A stretch of 35,077 nucleotides of DNA, from positions 1 to 35,077 of the forward strand of contig CABQLK010000019.1 in NCBI GenBank assembly GCA_902465015.1, written 5' to 3'. The translations under genes and the position numbers were made by a program. The stretch comes from an uncultured Collinsella sp. (GTDB taxonomy: Bacteria; Actinomycetota; Coriobacteriia; Coriobacteriales; Coriobacteriaceae). Positions 6,759 through 16,905 of the stretch are shown here, piece after piece; position 1 is the stretch's first letter; each line of letters opens with the position of its first letter. The notes below the pieces were generated by a model. The model was not told the origin of the DNA. It saw only the letters and a program-made list of their open reading frames with translations, and ran no database searches.

Positions 6759-8039
6759 TTACTTTTCAGCAGCCTTATTGAGAAAGCCGGAAACGATAGC
6801 AAACGCGGCAATCATAAGGTTGCAGGCAATGCAGAAGATAAATACTCCCTGGAATGACCCTGCCATGCCGTAAACCTTCATCATGACCGGCATTCCAAAA
6901 GCACCGACGACATAGCCCGCTGAGCAAACGATCGAATAGATCCTTCCAAAATCGCGTGATCCAAAGAGCGAGAGGAGAAGCATCGGCATTGCGGTTCCAA
7001 CGATGGCGAACATGACATCGTTTACACCAGCTGCAATGATGGAAACGGTCTCATTGCTTCCGCCAATGATAAGAAGCAGGAATGAAAGAATGCTGACACC
7101 TGTCCATGCGACCGTTGCTTTAATAGCGCCAAGCTTGTCGCATGTTTTGCCCACGAAGGGATTTAGGAAGATATCGGAGAGTGAAGCTGCCGAGACCATT
7201 AAGCTTCCTACGATAGGATTGAAACCGACCTCGCTTGCATAGGTTGGAAACAGCTGGTTCATGCAGCAGGTGAGCTGCGCCACGCAAAGCAAGAGGACAC
7301 AGAGAATAAAAGACGGCGTTTTCGCGGCATCGCGGAGTGCCATGCCCGAAAGGACATCTTCCTGCTCATCGGCGCTGCAGCTCTCATGGGTTTCGGAGGC
7401 GGTCTCTCCGTACGGAAGCATGTTGCGATCAGAGGGGTTAAGGCGAATGATAAATGCGCTTGCAGGCAAAATCATAGCTGCAGAAACGGCCGCAAGCACG
7501 ATGTATCCCGTACGCCAGCCTTGCTGCTCGATGACCAGCGTAATGACAGGACTCAATAACAGCGTGCAGAGAGAATTAACGCCCCAAGCGAGGCCGATGG
7601 CGAGACCGGACGATTTGCTGAACCATTGGTCAATGACATCGGACATGCAGACGCCCGTTGTAAACGAAAAGCAGATGCCGATCACTGCGGCGGAGACGGT
7701 GAACATCCAGACCTCGGTGTAGAACGCCATTGCGGCGCCGGCGGCAATAAGGACGAGTTCAATGCAAATATGCCATGGTTTGCCGATTACTTTTGGAATG
7801 AAGCGACTCAAAAGCGGAAGCCCAAGCGCAAGGCCAAGAAGAATCGCGGTGAAATAGAAAGAAAAAGAAGTGTAGTCAAAGCCCAGATCTTCACATACTG
7901 GAGCAACGAATGAGCCGGCAATAATGCTATATGTGCCAGTTGTTCCGGCGGACATTAAGCCGAGCGCAATAACGACGACCCAAGCAAATGCGCCGCTTTC
8001 ACGGAGACAATCTTTTTTGGCTGGTGTGGTGAGAGTCAT
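6759..8039 (-). CDS. MFS transporter, paralog of the aguA-operon carrier
   Basis: A 426-residue, roughly twelve-helix MFS carrier. It is closely similar to the product of 2114-3379 along its whole length (shared SAGTTG-YSIIAGSFVAPVCEDLGFDY, DVIDQWFSKSSGLAIGLAWG, QLTCCMNQLFPTYASEVGF and the C-terminal FQGVFIFCIACN). The start at 8039 (MTLTTPAKK) has GGAG about six bases upstream; the longer frame to 8114 crosses the operator. It forms a single-gene unit with its own promoter and a strong terminator. The shared operator implies co-induction with aguA. Two similar carriers in one regulon may split import of substrate and export of product, or handle two related substrates. This is inference. Confidence 0.82.
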   Translation of the reverse strand: MTLTTPAKKDCLRESGAFAWVVVIALGLMSAGTTGTYSIIAGSFVAPVCEDLGFDYTSFSFYFTAILLGLALGLPLLSRFIPKVIGKPWHICIELVLIAAGAAMAFYTEVWMFTVSAAVIGICFSFTTGVCMSDVIDQWFSKSSGLAIGLAWGVNSLCTLLLSPVITLVIEQQGWRTGYIVLAAVSAAMILPASAFIIRLNPSDRNMLPYGETASETHESCSADEQEDVLSGMALRDAAKTPSFILCVLLLCVAQLTCCMNQLFPTYASEVGFNPIVGSLMVSAASLSDIFLNPFVGKTCDKLGAIKATVAWTGVSILSFLLLIIGGSNETVSIIAAGVNDVMFAIVGTAMPMLLLSLFGSRDFGRIYSIVCSAGYVVGAFGMPVMMKVYGMAGSFQGVFIFCIACNLMIAAFAIVSGFLNKAAEK

Positions 8040-8052
8040 GGTTGCTCCATTT

Positions 8053-8157
8053 CTATCGGCAATACATCCTATATGCCTACCGATAGGTATATAAACCAGA
8101 GGACTCTTCGTCAAGCATTAAGCGGGGAGAGGGAGTTCTTAACCTGCCGAACGGTAA
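8053..8157 (-). promoter_or_regulatory. Promoter and operators of the second MFS gene
   Basis: On the minus strand TTGACG (8109-8114) and TATACC (8086-8091) are separated by 17 bases. The -10 lies inside CTACCGATAGGTAT (8077-8090, plus strand), a relative of the aguA operator. Two further matches flank it: CTATCGGCA at 8053-8061, and CTGCCGAACGGTAA at 8144-8157, which matches the aguA palindrome at 12 of 14 positions. A repressor on the central site would block RNA polymerase directly. Confidence 0.7.
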
Positions 8158-8159
8158 TT

Positions 8160-8182
8160 AGACCCCGTTTTCGCAAGGGTCT
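8160..8182 (-). terminator. Short hairpin downstream of the ABC transporter
   Basis: AGACCC (8160-8165) pairs with GGGTCT (8177-8182) over an 11-base loop, followed on the minus strand by AATTA. It is a weak candidate and may act together with the neighbouring palindrome at 8184-8216. Confidence 0.35.
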
Positions 8183-8183
8183 C

Positions 8184-8214
8184 AATGTGACAAAGGGACT
8201 GTCCCTTTGTCACA

Positions 8215-8216
<2 letters not shown>
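8184..8216. repeat. Perfect 33-nt REP-like palindrome overlapping the ABC stop codon
   Basis: AATGTGACAAAGGGAC, a single T, and the exact reverse complement of the first 16 bases. It is the most complete member of the family also seen at 1691-1711 and 1997-2029. Its last two bases are part of the TAA stop codon of the ABC gene, so it forms the 3' hairpin of that message. Confidence 0.85.
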
Positions 8217-11469
<3,253 letters not shown>

Positions 11470-11616
11470 GGACGGCAACCTCTCCCACGCGGGCGCACTC
11501 GCCCGCTCTCCCCCGCCGTTCGTATTCGACGCGTTTGTCCTACTCTATCCCCATTTTTCACCGACGCCAGTGAGGAATGTAGGGAACCGCATCAAAAAAC
11601 GAAAGGGACGGCGCCC

Positions 11617-11642
11617 AAAAAAGAGGCCCCAAGTGGGGCCTC
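11617..11642 (-). terminator. Intrinsic terminator of the thioredoxin-like operon
   Basis: On the minus strand GAGGCCCC-ACTT-GGGGCCTC is followed immediately by TTTTTT. This perfect eight-pair stem lies 80 bases downstream of the stop codon at 11722. Confidence 0.9.
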
Positions 11643-11721
11643 TATATGGTGGAGCTTATCTTGAAAGGCAGCGGACTACTCCGCACAGCGACACACGATC
11701 CTCGCGATGCTTTACGTGTTT

Positions 11722-12693
11722 TTACTGCTCGCTATTCGCAATCGCCTGGTCGATAAGTTTGTTGAGTGCTGCGCGCTGCTCGGCGGAGCTGATGGCTCCC
11801 ACGATGGGCTCCCCTACGATGTTGCCATTCTGATCGATGACATACGTTGTCGGGAACGAGAACAAATTTGACGTGAACTTACCGGCCTCGCTATCCGACT
11901 TGAACCAGATGTTCTTATACGTCACGCCCTTCTTGCTCAGCACGTCCTTGGCATCTGTAATCTCGCCCTTGTTGCCATCGAGCGTAAAGGAATTGACGCC
12001 CACGACCTGGCCGCCCTTCTCGGCGAGCTCCTTATTCAAATTCTCAAGATCGCCCAGCTCGCCCACGCACGGCTTGCAAGTGGTGAACCAGAAGTTCATG
12101 ACGGTGACCTTGTTCTTAGAGAACAGCTCGTCGCTGTTCACGTCGTTGCCATCCAGGTCCTTGCCCGTAAAGCTGGGGAACTTCGTCGCCTCGCTCGAAG
12201 CATTGGCACCAGCCGTCATGCCAGCGGTCGAAGCGTCGACGCTCTCGCCTGCACTCGGCGTGCTTCCACAGCCGGGGAACTCCTTCTCCAGGCTCTCGAG
12301 CTTGTCCTCGATCTCCTTGATCTGCTGTGCACCGGCCTTGAGTGTCTTAAGCTCATCCGCCGTGAACTCATCCTTGGCGCCGTCGATGGTCTTGAGCAGA
12401 AAATCGCCGTAATTGATGCCATCCTCAATCATTGCCGAGTCTTTATTTGCCGCATTGAATACCTTTTCCCACAGCGCGTTATCACTCGAAAAGATCTCGT
12501 TCTCCTTCTGCATGAGCTTCGCATACAGCTCGGCGGCCTCGTCGGCATTGGCCGGCTTCTGCGCAGTGAGTTCTGCGATCTTAGGATCGGAGCTCGCAGA
12601 TTCGCTCGCATTGCCACCGGGCGCCGAACATGCCACAAGGCACAAGGCCAATACCGGCACCATAAACAGGGCCGCAATCTTAGAAAGCTTCAT
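11722..12693 (-). CDS. TlpA/ResA-like thioredoxin-fold lipoprotein
   Basis: A 323-residue exported thiol-disulfide protein. It has a lipoprotein signal (about residues 1-22, lipobox LVAC, lipidated Cys22) and a Ser/Ala-rich linker. A helical, charged region at 37-140 is possibly a separate ligand or spacer domain. A thioredoxin-like domain runs from about 170 to the end, with active site FTTCKPC (Cys206, Cys209) and the cis-Pro loop FSFPTTYVID. It would sit on the outer face of the membrane and reduce or exchange disulfides. The second ATG (12693) is chosen because GGAGG is seven bases away from it but only one from the first. It is downstream of a membrane 4Fe-4S protein that could supply its electrons (inference). 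The helical N-terminal region is not part of a standard TlpA. Confidence 0.85.
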   Translation of the reverse strand: MKLSKIAALFMVPVLALCLVACSAPGGNASESASSDPKIAELTAQKPANADEAAELYAKLMQKENEIFSSDNALWEKVFNAANKDSAMIEDGINYGDFLLKTIDGAKDEFTADELKTLKAGAQQIKEIEDKLESLEKEFPGCGSTPSAGESVDASTAGMTAGANASSEATKFPSFTGKDLDGNDVNSDELFSKNKVTVMNFWFTTCKPCVGELGDLENLNKELAEKGGQVVGVNSFTLDGNKGEITDAKDVLSKKGVTYKNIWFKSDSEAGKFTSNLFSFPTTYVIDQNGNIVGEPIVGAISSAEQRAALNKLIDQAIANSEQ

Positions 12694-12722
12694 AGTCATT
12701 CCTCCGTTTTGTCGAAGCTTGT

Positions 12723-13625
12723 TTACTTTTTATCGGCAGTCAAGGGAAGCTTTTCCGCCGACACATCCAGGCCATAGCGATAGCTGATGGCATCGACGGG
12801 GCAGGCCCCAATGCACTTTCCGCACCGGATACATTCGGCATGATTGGGCGCGCGGACCACATCAACGTCCATCTGACAAACCCTTGAACACTTGCCGCAC
12901 GAGATGCATTTGCACGCGTCGACCTGAATCCCCAACAAGGACACCTTATTCATGAGCGCATAGAATGCGCCGAGCGGGCAAATCCATTTGCAGAAGGGGC
13001 GATAGAACAAAACGCTCAGCACTACCACGGCAATGAGAACGGCAAGTTTCCAAGTAAAGAGCTGTCCCAACGCAGATCGAATGCCGGCATTGGCAATGGC
13101 CAGAGGAATGGCGCCCTCGAGCACGCCCTGCGGACAGATGTATTTGCAAAAGAACGGATCTCCCATCCCCAGATCGTTGACCACCAGCACAGGCAGCACT
13201 ACCACAGCAAACAGCAGCACGACGTACTTGATGTACGTGAGCGGCTTGAGCTTTTTCGTGGAGAACTTTTTGCCGGGAATCTTGTGAAGCAGCTCCTGCA
13301 GCCAGCCAAACGGGCACAGAAAGCCGCATACAAAGCGTCCCAGCAGCACGCCGAGCAAAATGAGCGTACCGGTAACATAGTAAGAAAAGTTGAACTTGGA
13401 TGAACCTACTACCGACTGGAACGACCCGATGGGGCACGCACCCGATGCCGCGGGGCACGAATAGCAGTTAAGCCCGGGTACGCAGACTGTTTTTCCCGCG
13501 CCCTGATAGATGCCGCCTTTGGCAAAGTTTGGCAGGTGAATGTTGGTGACGAGCGTCGCCGCCGCCTGAATGAATCCGCGAAATCGAGCCAAAACATGCG
13601 ACGCTGTGTTTTCTCTTTTATCCAA
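12723..13625 (-). CDS. NapH/YccM-like membrane 4Fe-4S protein
   Basis: A 300-residue membrane redox protein. An N-terminal segment (QGAGKTVCVPGLNCYSCPAA, residues 41-60) is rich in Cys. Helices at about 82-104, 133-150 and 194-208 are each followed by CxxxCP signatures (CGFLCPFG 100-107, CKYICPQG 160-167, CKWICPLG 212-219). The C-terminus has two ferredoxin clusters, C-x2-C-x2-C-x3-C at 240-250 and at 265-275. It would carry electrons through or along the membrane towards an extracytoplasmic acceptor. The start is taken as TTG at 13625, which overlaps the upstream small gene by eight bases and has GGAG about ten bases away. Longer frames lie within that small gene. It is followed after 29 bases by the TlpA-like lipoprotein. 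The direction of electron flow is not proven. Confidence 0.85.
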   Translation of the reverse strand: MDKRENTASHVLARFRGFIQAAATLVTNIHLPNFAKGGIYQGAGKTVCVPGLNCYSCPAASGACPIGSFQSVVGSSKFNFSYYVTGTLILLGVLLGRFVCGFLCPFGWLQELLHKIPGKKFSTKKLKPLTYIKYVVLLFAVVVLPVLVVNDLGMGDPFFCKYICPQGVLEGAIPLAIANAGIRSALGQLFTWKLAVLIAVVVLSVLFYRPFCKWICPLGAFYALMNKVSLLGIQVDACKCISCGKCSRVCQMDVDVVRAPNHAECIRCGKCIGACPVDAISYRYGLDVSAEKLPLTADKK

Positions 13626-13764
13626 TTCCGATACACTCCAAGCACAGCCTAATCGCTTTGGCCAGCACGGCATCCGCCTCGCCACGCACAACGCCAAAGC
13701 ACACCATGGCAATTCCGACGATCAACAAAGCGACCTGTACCACGGGTTTTACCGCTTTGAACAA
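13618..13764 (-). CDS. 48-residue CxxC membrane protein (CD1871A-like)
   Basis: A very short gene starting with TTG (13762-13764), which has AAAGGAG eight bases upstream. The product has one hydrophobic helix (about residues 9-24: VQVALLIVGIAMVCFG), then RGEA, an amphipathic part, and a C-terminal CLEC (Cys41, Cys44) followed by IGIG. I recognise it as the CD1871A family of CxxC-motif proteins, which usually sit beside a 4Fe-4S membrane protein and a thioredoxin-like protein, as here. Its stop codon lies inside the start region of the next gene, so the two are translationally coupled. It may be a membrane thiol carrier or subunit of the ferredoxin-type protein. The role is unknown. Confidence 0.75.
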   Translation of the reverse strand: MFKAVKPVVQVALLIVGIAMVCFGVVRGEADAVLAKAIRLCLECIGIG

Positions 13765-13854
13765 CCTGACCACTCCTTTCGTTACGCGACCATTGGACCA
13801 TATCGGCTATAAAATCCGTGTTAAGCGCGATTTGAAATGTGCAAGGAGACTGTT

Positions 13855-14529
13855 ATGCGTATTTTGATCGTCGAGGACGAGCGGGCGCTGTGTGACGCAA
13901 TCGCGCGCAGCTTGCGGAACTTGGCGTACAGTGTCGACTGCTGTCACGACGGACAGGAGGCGCTCGACCTACTGGACGTTGAGGCCTTCGACCTCGTGGT
14001 ACTCGACCTCAACCTTCCCCGCATCGACGGCATGACCGTACTCAGGGAACTTAGGAAAACTGACTGCGAGACTAAGGTACTGATTCTGTCCGCACGCGGC
14101 GAAGTATCCGATAAAGTCGCCGGACTCGATGCCGGCGCCAACGATTACCTCACCAAGCCGTTTCATCTGGACGAGCTTGCGGCAAGGATCCGCAGCCTTA
14201 CCCTCAGGCGCTTTACGCAAAGCGACATAGTTTTAACCTGCGGAAAGCTCCGCTTTGACACCAAAGCGCGCATCGCTTCCGTGAACAGCGAGGCTTTGTC
14301 TCTTACGCGCAAGGAAACGGGAATCATGGAATACCTGATGCTTAATCAGGGACGTCCGGTAAGTCAAGAGGAGCTTATCGAGCACGTTTGGGATAGCAGC
14401 GTGAACAGCTTTAGCAACGCAACCCGCGTTCATATCTCGTCACTCCGCAAAAAGCTACGCAGCGCTTTGGGATACGACCCGATTCGCAATCGGATTGGAG
14501 AGGGCTACGTTATGGAGGATAGCGAATGA
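13855..14529 (+). CDS. OmpR-type response regulator
   Basis: A 224-residue cytoplasmic DNA-binding regulator. The receiver domain is at 1-115: acidic pocket in VEDE (7-10), phosphorylated Asp51 in VVLDLNLP, switch Thr/Ser in LILSARG, and Lys in LTKPF. The C-terminal winged helix (about 130-222) has LTRKETGIMEYLM and the recognition helix in NATRVHISSLRKKLR. The ATG at 13855 has AAGGAG six bases upstream. It overlaps the kinase gene by four bases. Divergent from the CxxC/4Fe-4S/TlpA operon with 90 bases between, it most likely controls that operon and itself. Confidence 0.92.
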   Translation: MRILIVEDERALCDAIARSLRNLAYSVDCCHDGQEALDLLDVEAFDLVVLDLNLPRIDGMTVLRELRKTDCETKVLILSARGEVSDKVAGLDAGANDYLTKPFHLDELAARIRSLTLRRFTQSDIVLTCGKLRFDTKARIASVNSEALSLTRKETGIMEYLMLNQGRPVSQEELIEHVWDSSVNSFSNATRVHISSLRKKLRSALGYDPIRNRIGEGYVMEDSE

Positions 14530-15677
14530 AAAGGCTTTCCCTGCAATGGCGCATAACGATTATGACGGCACTGCTCACGTGTGCGGCATGCGTGCTGACG
14601 AACTGCCTGGTCGGCTATACGGGCATGCGCTACATGGATGCCATCGGCAGTAACATCTCGGCCCTTAACGCAACCGGCGAAGATTCGCCCCAGGCATTCG
14701 ACCCAACGAAAGCGACCCTCGATAACGAGGTCACGATCGTCGTAAACGACGCACAGGAGTCTTTTGGCACGACAACCTGGTACATCACGGCTGGAGTCAC
14801 ACTCCTTGGCGGCGCGCTGGCATACTTTGTGAGCGGCCGTGCGCTCAAACCGCTACGGGCTTTTGCAGCCCAGGTTGAGCGTGTGCAGCCTGACAACCTA
14901 AGCGAAATCAGACTCAGTGAAGATGTGCCCGCCGAGCTACAACGATGCAGCGCCTCTTTCAACGACATGATCGCCCGTCTTGGCGAAGGGTTCTCTGCAC
15001 AGCGTCAGTTTACCGGCAACGCCGCACACGAGCTGCGCACCCCGCTCGCCCTTATGCAAGCACAGATTGAACTATTCATCTCCGAGCACTCCGGCTTGCA
15101 ACCCGAAACAGCCGAGCTGCTCGGCCTGCTACAAGAACAAACCGAGCGCATGTCTCGAATGACCAAGGTATTGCTCGAGATGAGTGAGCTCCGCAGCGTT
15201 CCTTGCGAGGACGCTGTTGAACTTGGTCCCTTGTCCGAAGAGGTCCTCACCGACCTTGCACCGCTTGCCGAGAATAAGGACGTAACCCTCGATTGCGCCG
15301 GAGACGCTTTGACAATCGGAAGTGATACGCTCCTCTATCGGCTGGTGTTTAATCTGGTCGAAAACGCCATCCGTTACAGCCGCTCCGGCTCGACTGTCAA
15401 CGTCTCCATCAGCGGCAGCGACAGCCACGTGTTCCTGCGAGTCGAGGACCAGGGCCCGGGAATACCCAAGCAGTACCGTGAGAGCATCTTCCAACCGTTC
15501 TTTCGCCTGGATAAATCCCGCAGCAGGGCATACGGCGGCGCAGGACTCGGACTAGCGCTCGTTTGGGAGATTGCAACGCTTCACGGTGGCACGGTAGAGG
15601 TTGAAACAAGTTCCGAGAACGGGACCACCATGCTCGTAAGCCTTCCAAAACGATCCGTAGCGTTAACCGAACAGTAA
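14526..15677 (+). CDS. Sensor histidine kinase
   Basis: A 383-residue membrane kinase that forms a pair with the preceding regulator (ATGA overlap). TM1 is at about 11-33, followed by a short extracytoplasmic sensor of about 50 residues (34-84, acidic, without cysteines), then TM2 at about 85-103. Next come a HAMP-like linker, a dimerisation domain with phosphorylated His168 in NAAHELRTPL, and an ATPase domain with the N box (LVENAIRYS), G1 (DQGPGIP), F box and G2 (GGAGLGLALV). The length is typical. The small sensor loop suggests sensing of membrane or envelope state, perhaps redox or thiol stress given the divergent operon; this is inference. Confidence 0.92.
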   Translation: MKRLSLQWRITIMTALLTCAACVLTNCLVGYTGMRYMDAIGSNISALNATGEDSPQAFDPTKATLDNEVTIVVNDAQESFGTTTWYITAGVTLLGGALAYFVSGRALKPLRAFAAQVERVQPDNLSEIRLSEDVPAELQRCSASFNDMIARLGEGFSAQRQFTGNAAHELRTPLALMQAQIELFISEHSGLQPETAELLGLLQEQTERMSRMTKVLLEMSELRSVPCEDAVELGPLSEEVLTDLAPLAENKDVTLDCAGDALTIGSDTLLYRLVFNLVENAIRYSRSGSTVNVSISGSDSHVFLRVEDQGPGIPKQYRESIFQPFFRLDKSRSRAYGGAGLGLALVWEIATLHGGTVEVETSSENGTTMLVSLPKRSVALTEQ

Positions 15678-15745
15678 AACGAAAGGGGTCCCGAGCAACA
15701 GGAGTACAATTGCTGCTATTGTTGCCAGCTGTTGGGAGATGGAAG

Positions 15746-16750
15746 ATGGACTGCGATGGCTACCCATGCGTTCCCATGCCGTTGATGTGCACTGCCTTTG
15801 TGCCGGGGCAGATTGACGATGCGGTTGCAGGCATTTCCGACCCCGATTCACGCACCATCGCCACGGCAGAAGCGCTGTACTTTCGCGGACAGGCCACTCT
15901 CGCCGCCGAGGCAGCACGCCCCTATCTTGACGCCACCGACCCCGCACTGCGCTATTCCGCATGCTTTATCTGCGGATATGCCAGTCTGTCGCTCAACCGT
16001 ATCGCCGATGCCCGCCGGTGCCTTGCGGGCATCCTTGATGTGCCCACCGACGAAGAATCGCTCGCCGTCCACGCCACGCATATCCTGTTCGCCTCGGCCG
16101 CAAGCGTCCTGCTACATCTGCCTTCCCCGTATTCTGCCGAAGAGTTTTATCCACTTGCGGCGCATCTGCCCGAAGGCCTGCGCCTGTTCGCCAGCTACGT
16201 GATGGCACACGCCTTGTATCTGCGCGGCGAATACGGCCGCAGTCTGGGCATGGCGGAAAATGCCCTGATCATGAAACAGGGAAGCTATCCCATCTCGGAA
16301 CTGTTCCTGCATCTGGCAGCTTCCATGGCATGCATGAGCCTCAAGGACATCGACGCCGCAAAGGCACACTTCGGAGTTGCTTGGAACATTGCACGTCCCG
16401 ACGGCCTTATCGAGCTCATTGGCGAGCACCACGGCCGTTTACAGGGGCTCATCGAGGCGTGCCTAAAAACGCAATACCCTGACGACTTCGCGCGCATCAT
16501 CGAGATCACGTACCGCTTCAGCTACGGCTGGCGGCGCATCCACAACCCCGATTCGGGCGAGGACGTGGCCGACGATCTAACGACCACGGAATTCGCCATG
16601 GCCATGCTCGCCTGTCGTGGGTGGACCAACGCCGAAATCGCACGCCATATGGGAGTATCGCCGGGCACCGTCAAAAACCGCCTATCCGGCGTATACGCAA
16701 AGCTTGGCATCGGCACACGCGCCGAGCTGGTCGCGCATATGTTGCGTTAG
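15746..16750 (+). CDS. LuxR-type regulator with helical-repeat N-terminus
   Basis: A 334-residue protein. About residues 40-260 are paired amphipathic helices rich in Ala and Leu with TPR-like spacing (for example ALYLRGEYGRSLGMAENALI and the following SLKDIDAAKAHFGVAWNIA). The C-terminal 65 residues are a LuxR/GerE helix-turn-helix: LTTTEFAMAMLACRGWTNAE, then IARHMGVSPGTVKNRLSGVYAKLGI. ATG at 15746 (GGGAG seven bases upstream) is preferred; an in-frame TTG at 15710 with AGGAG is a real alternative. It lies 68 bases after the kinase gene and 155 bases before the large surface protein, so it could act on the latter. No receiver domain is present, so its signal is unknown. Confidence 0.8.
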   Translation: MDCDGYPCVPMPLMCTAFVPGQIDDAVAGISDPDSRTIATAEALYFRGQATLAAEAARPYLDATDPALRYSACFICGYASLSLNRIADARRCLAGILDVPTDEESLAVHATHILFASAASVLLHLPSPYSAEEFYPLAAHLPEGLRLFASYVMAHALYLRGEYGRSLGMAENALIMKQGSYPISELFLHLAASMACMSLKDIDAAKAHFGVAWNIARPDGLIELIGEHHGRLQGLIEACLKTQYPDDFARIIEITYRFSYGWRRIHNPDSGEDVADDLTTTEFAMAMLACRGWTNAEIARHMGVSPGTVKNRLSGVYAKLGIGTRAELVAHMLR

Positions 16751-16905
16751 CGACCGGGCTGCCAAGCGCATCGAACGCGTTCCGGAACCCGGCGCTTCGC
16801 TCGATCAATTTGGACATTTTGACCCTTGAATGGCACTACCGCCACGAGGCGCCTTCTCGCAAAATTGGATTATTTCCACCGATACTTGCGGGATGGGAGC
16901 CAAAG

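Noticed and set aside
16621..16905. Upstream extension of the surface protein frame into the LuxR gene
   Set aside because: It overlaps the LuxR helix-turn-helix region in another frame. The ATG at 16906 has a good ribosome binding site and begins a Tat-like signal.
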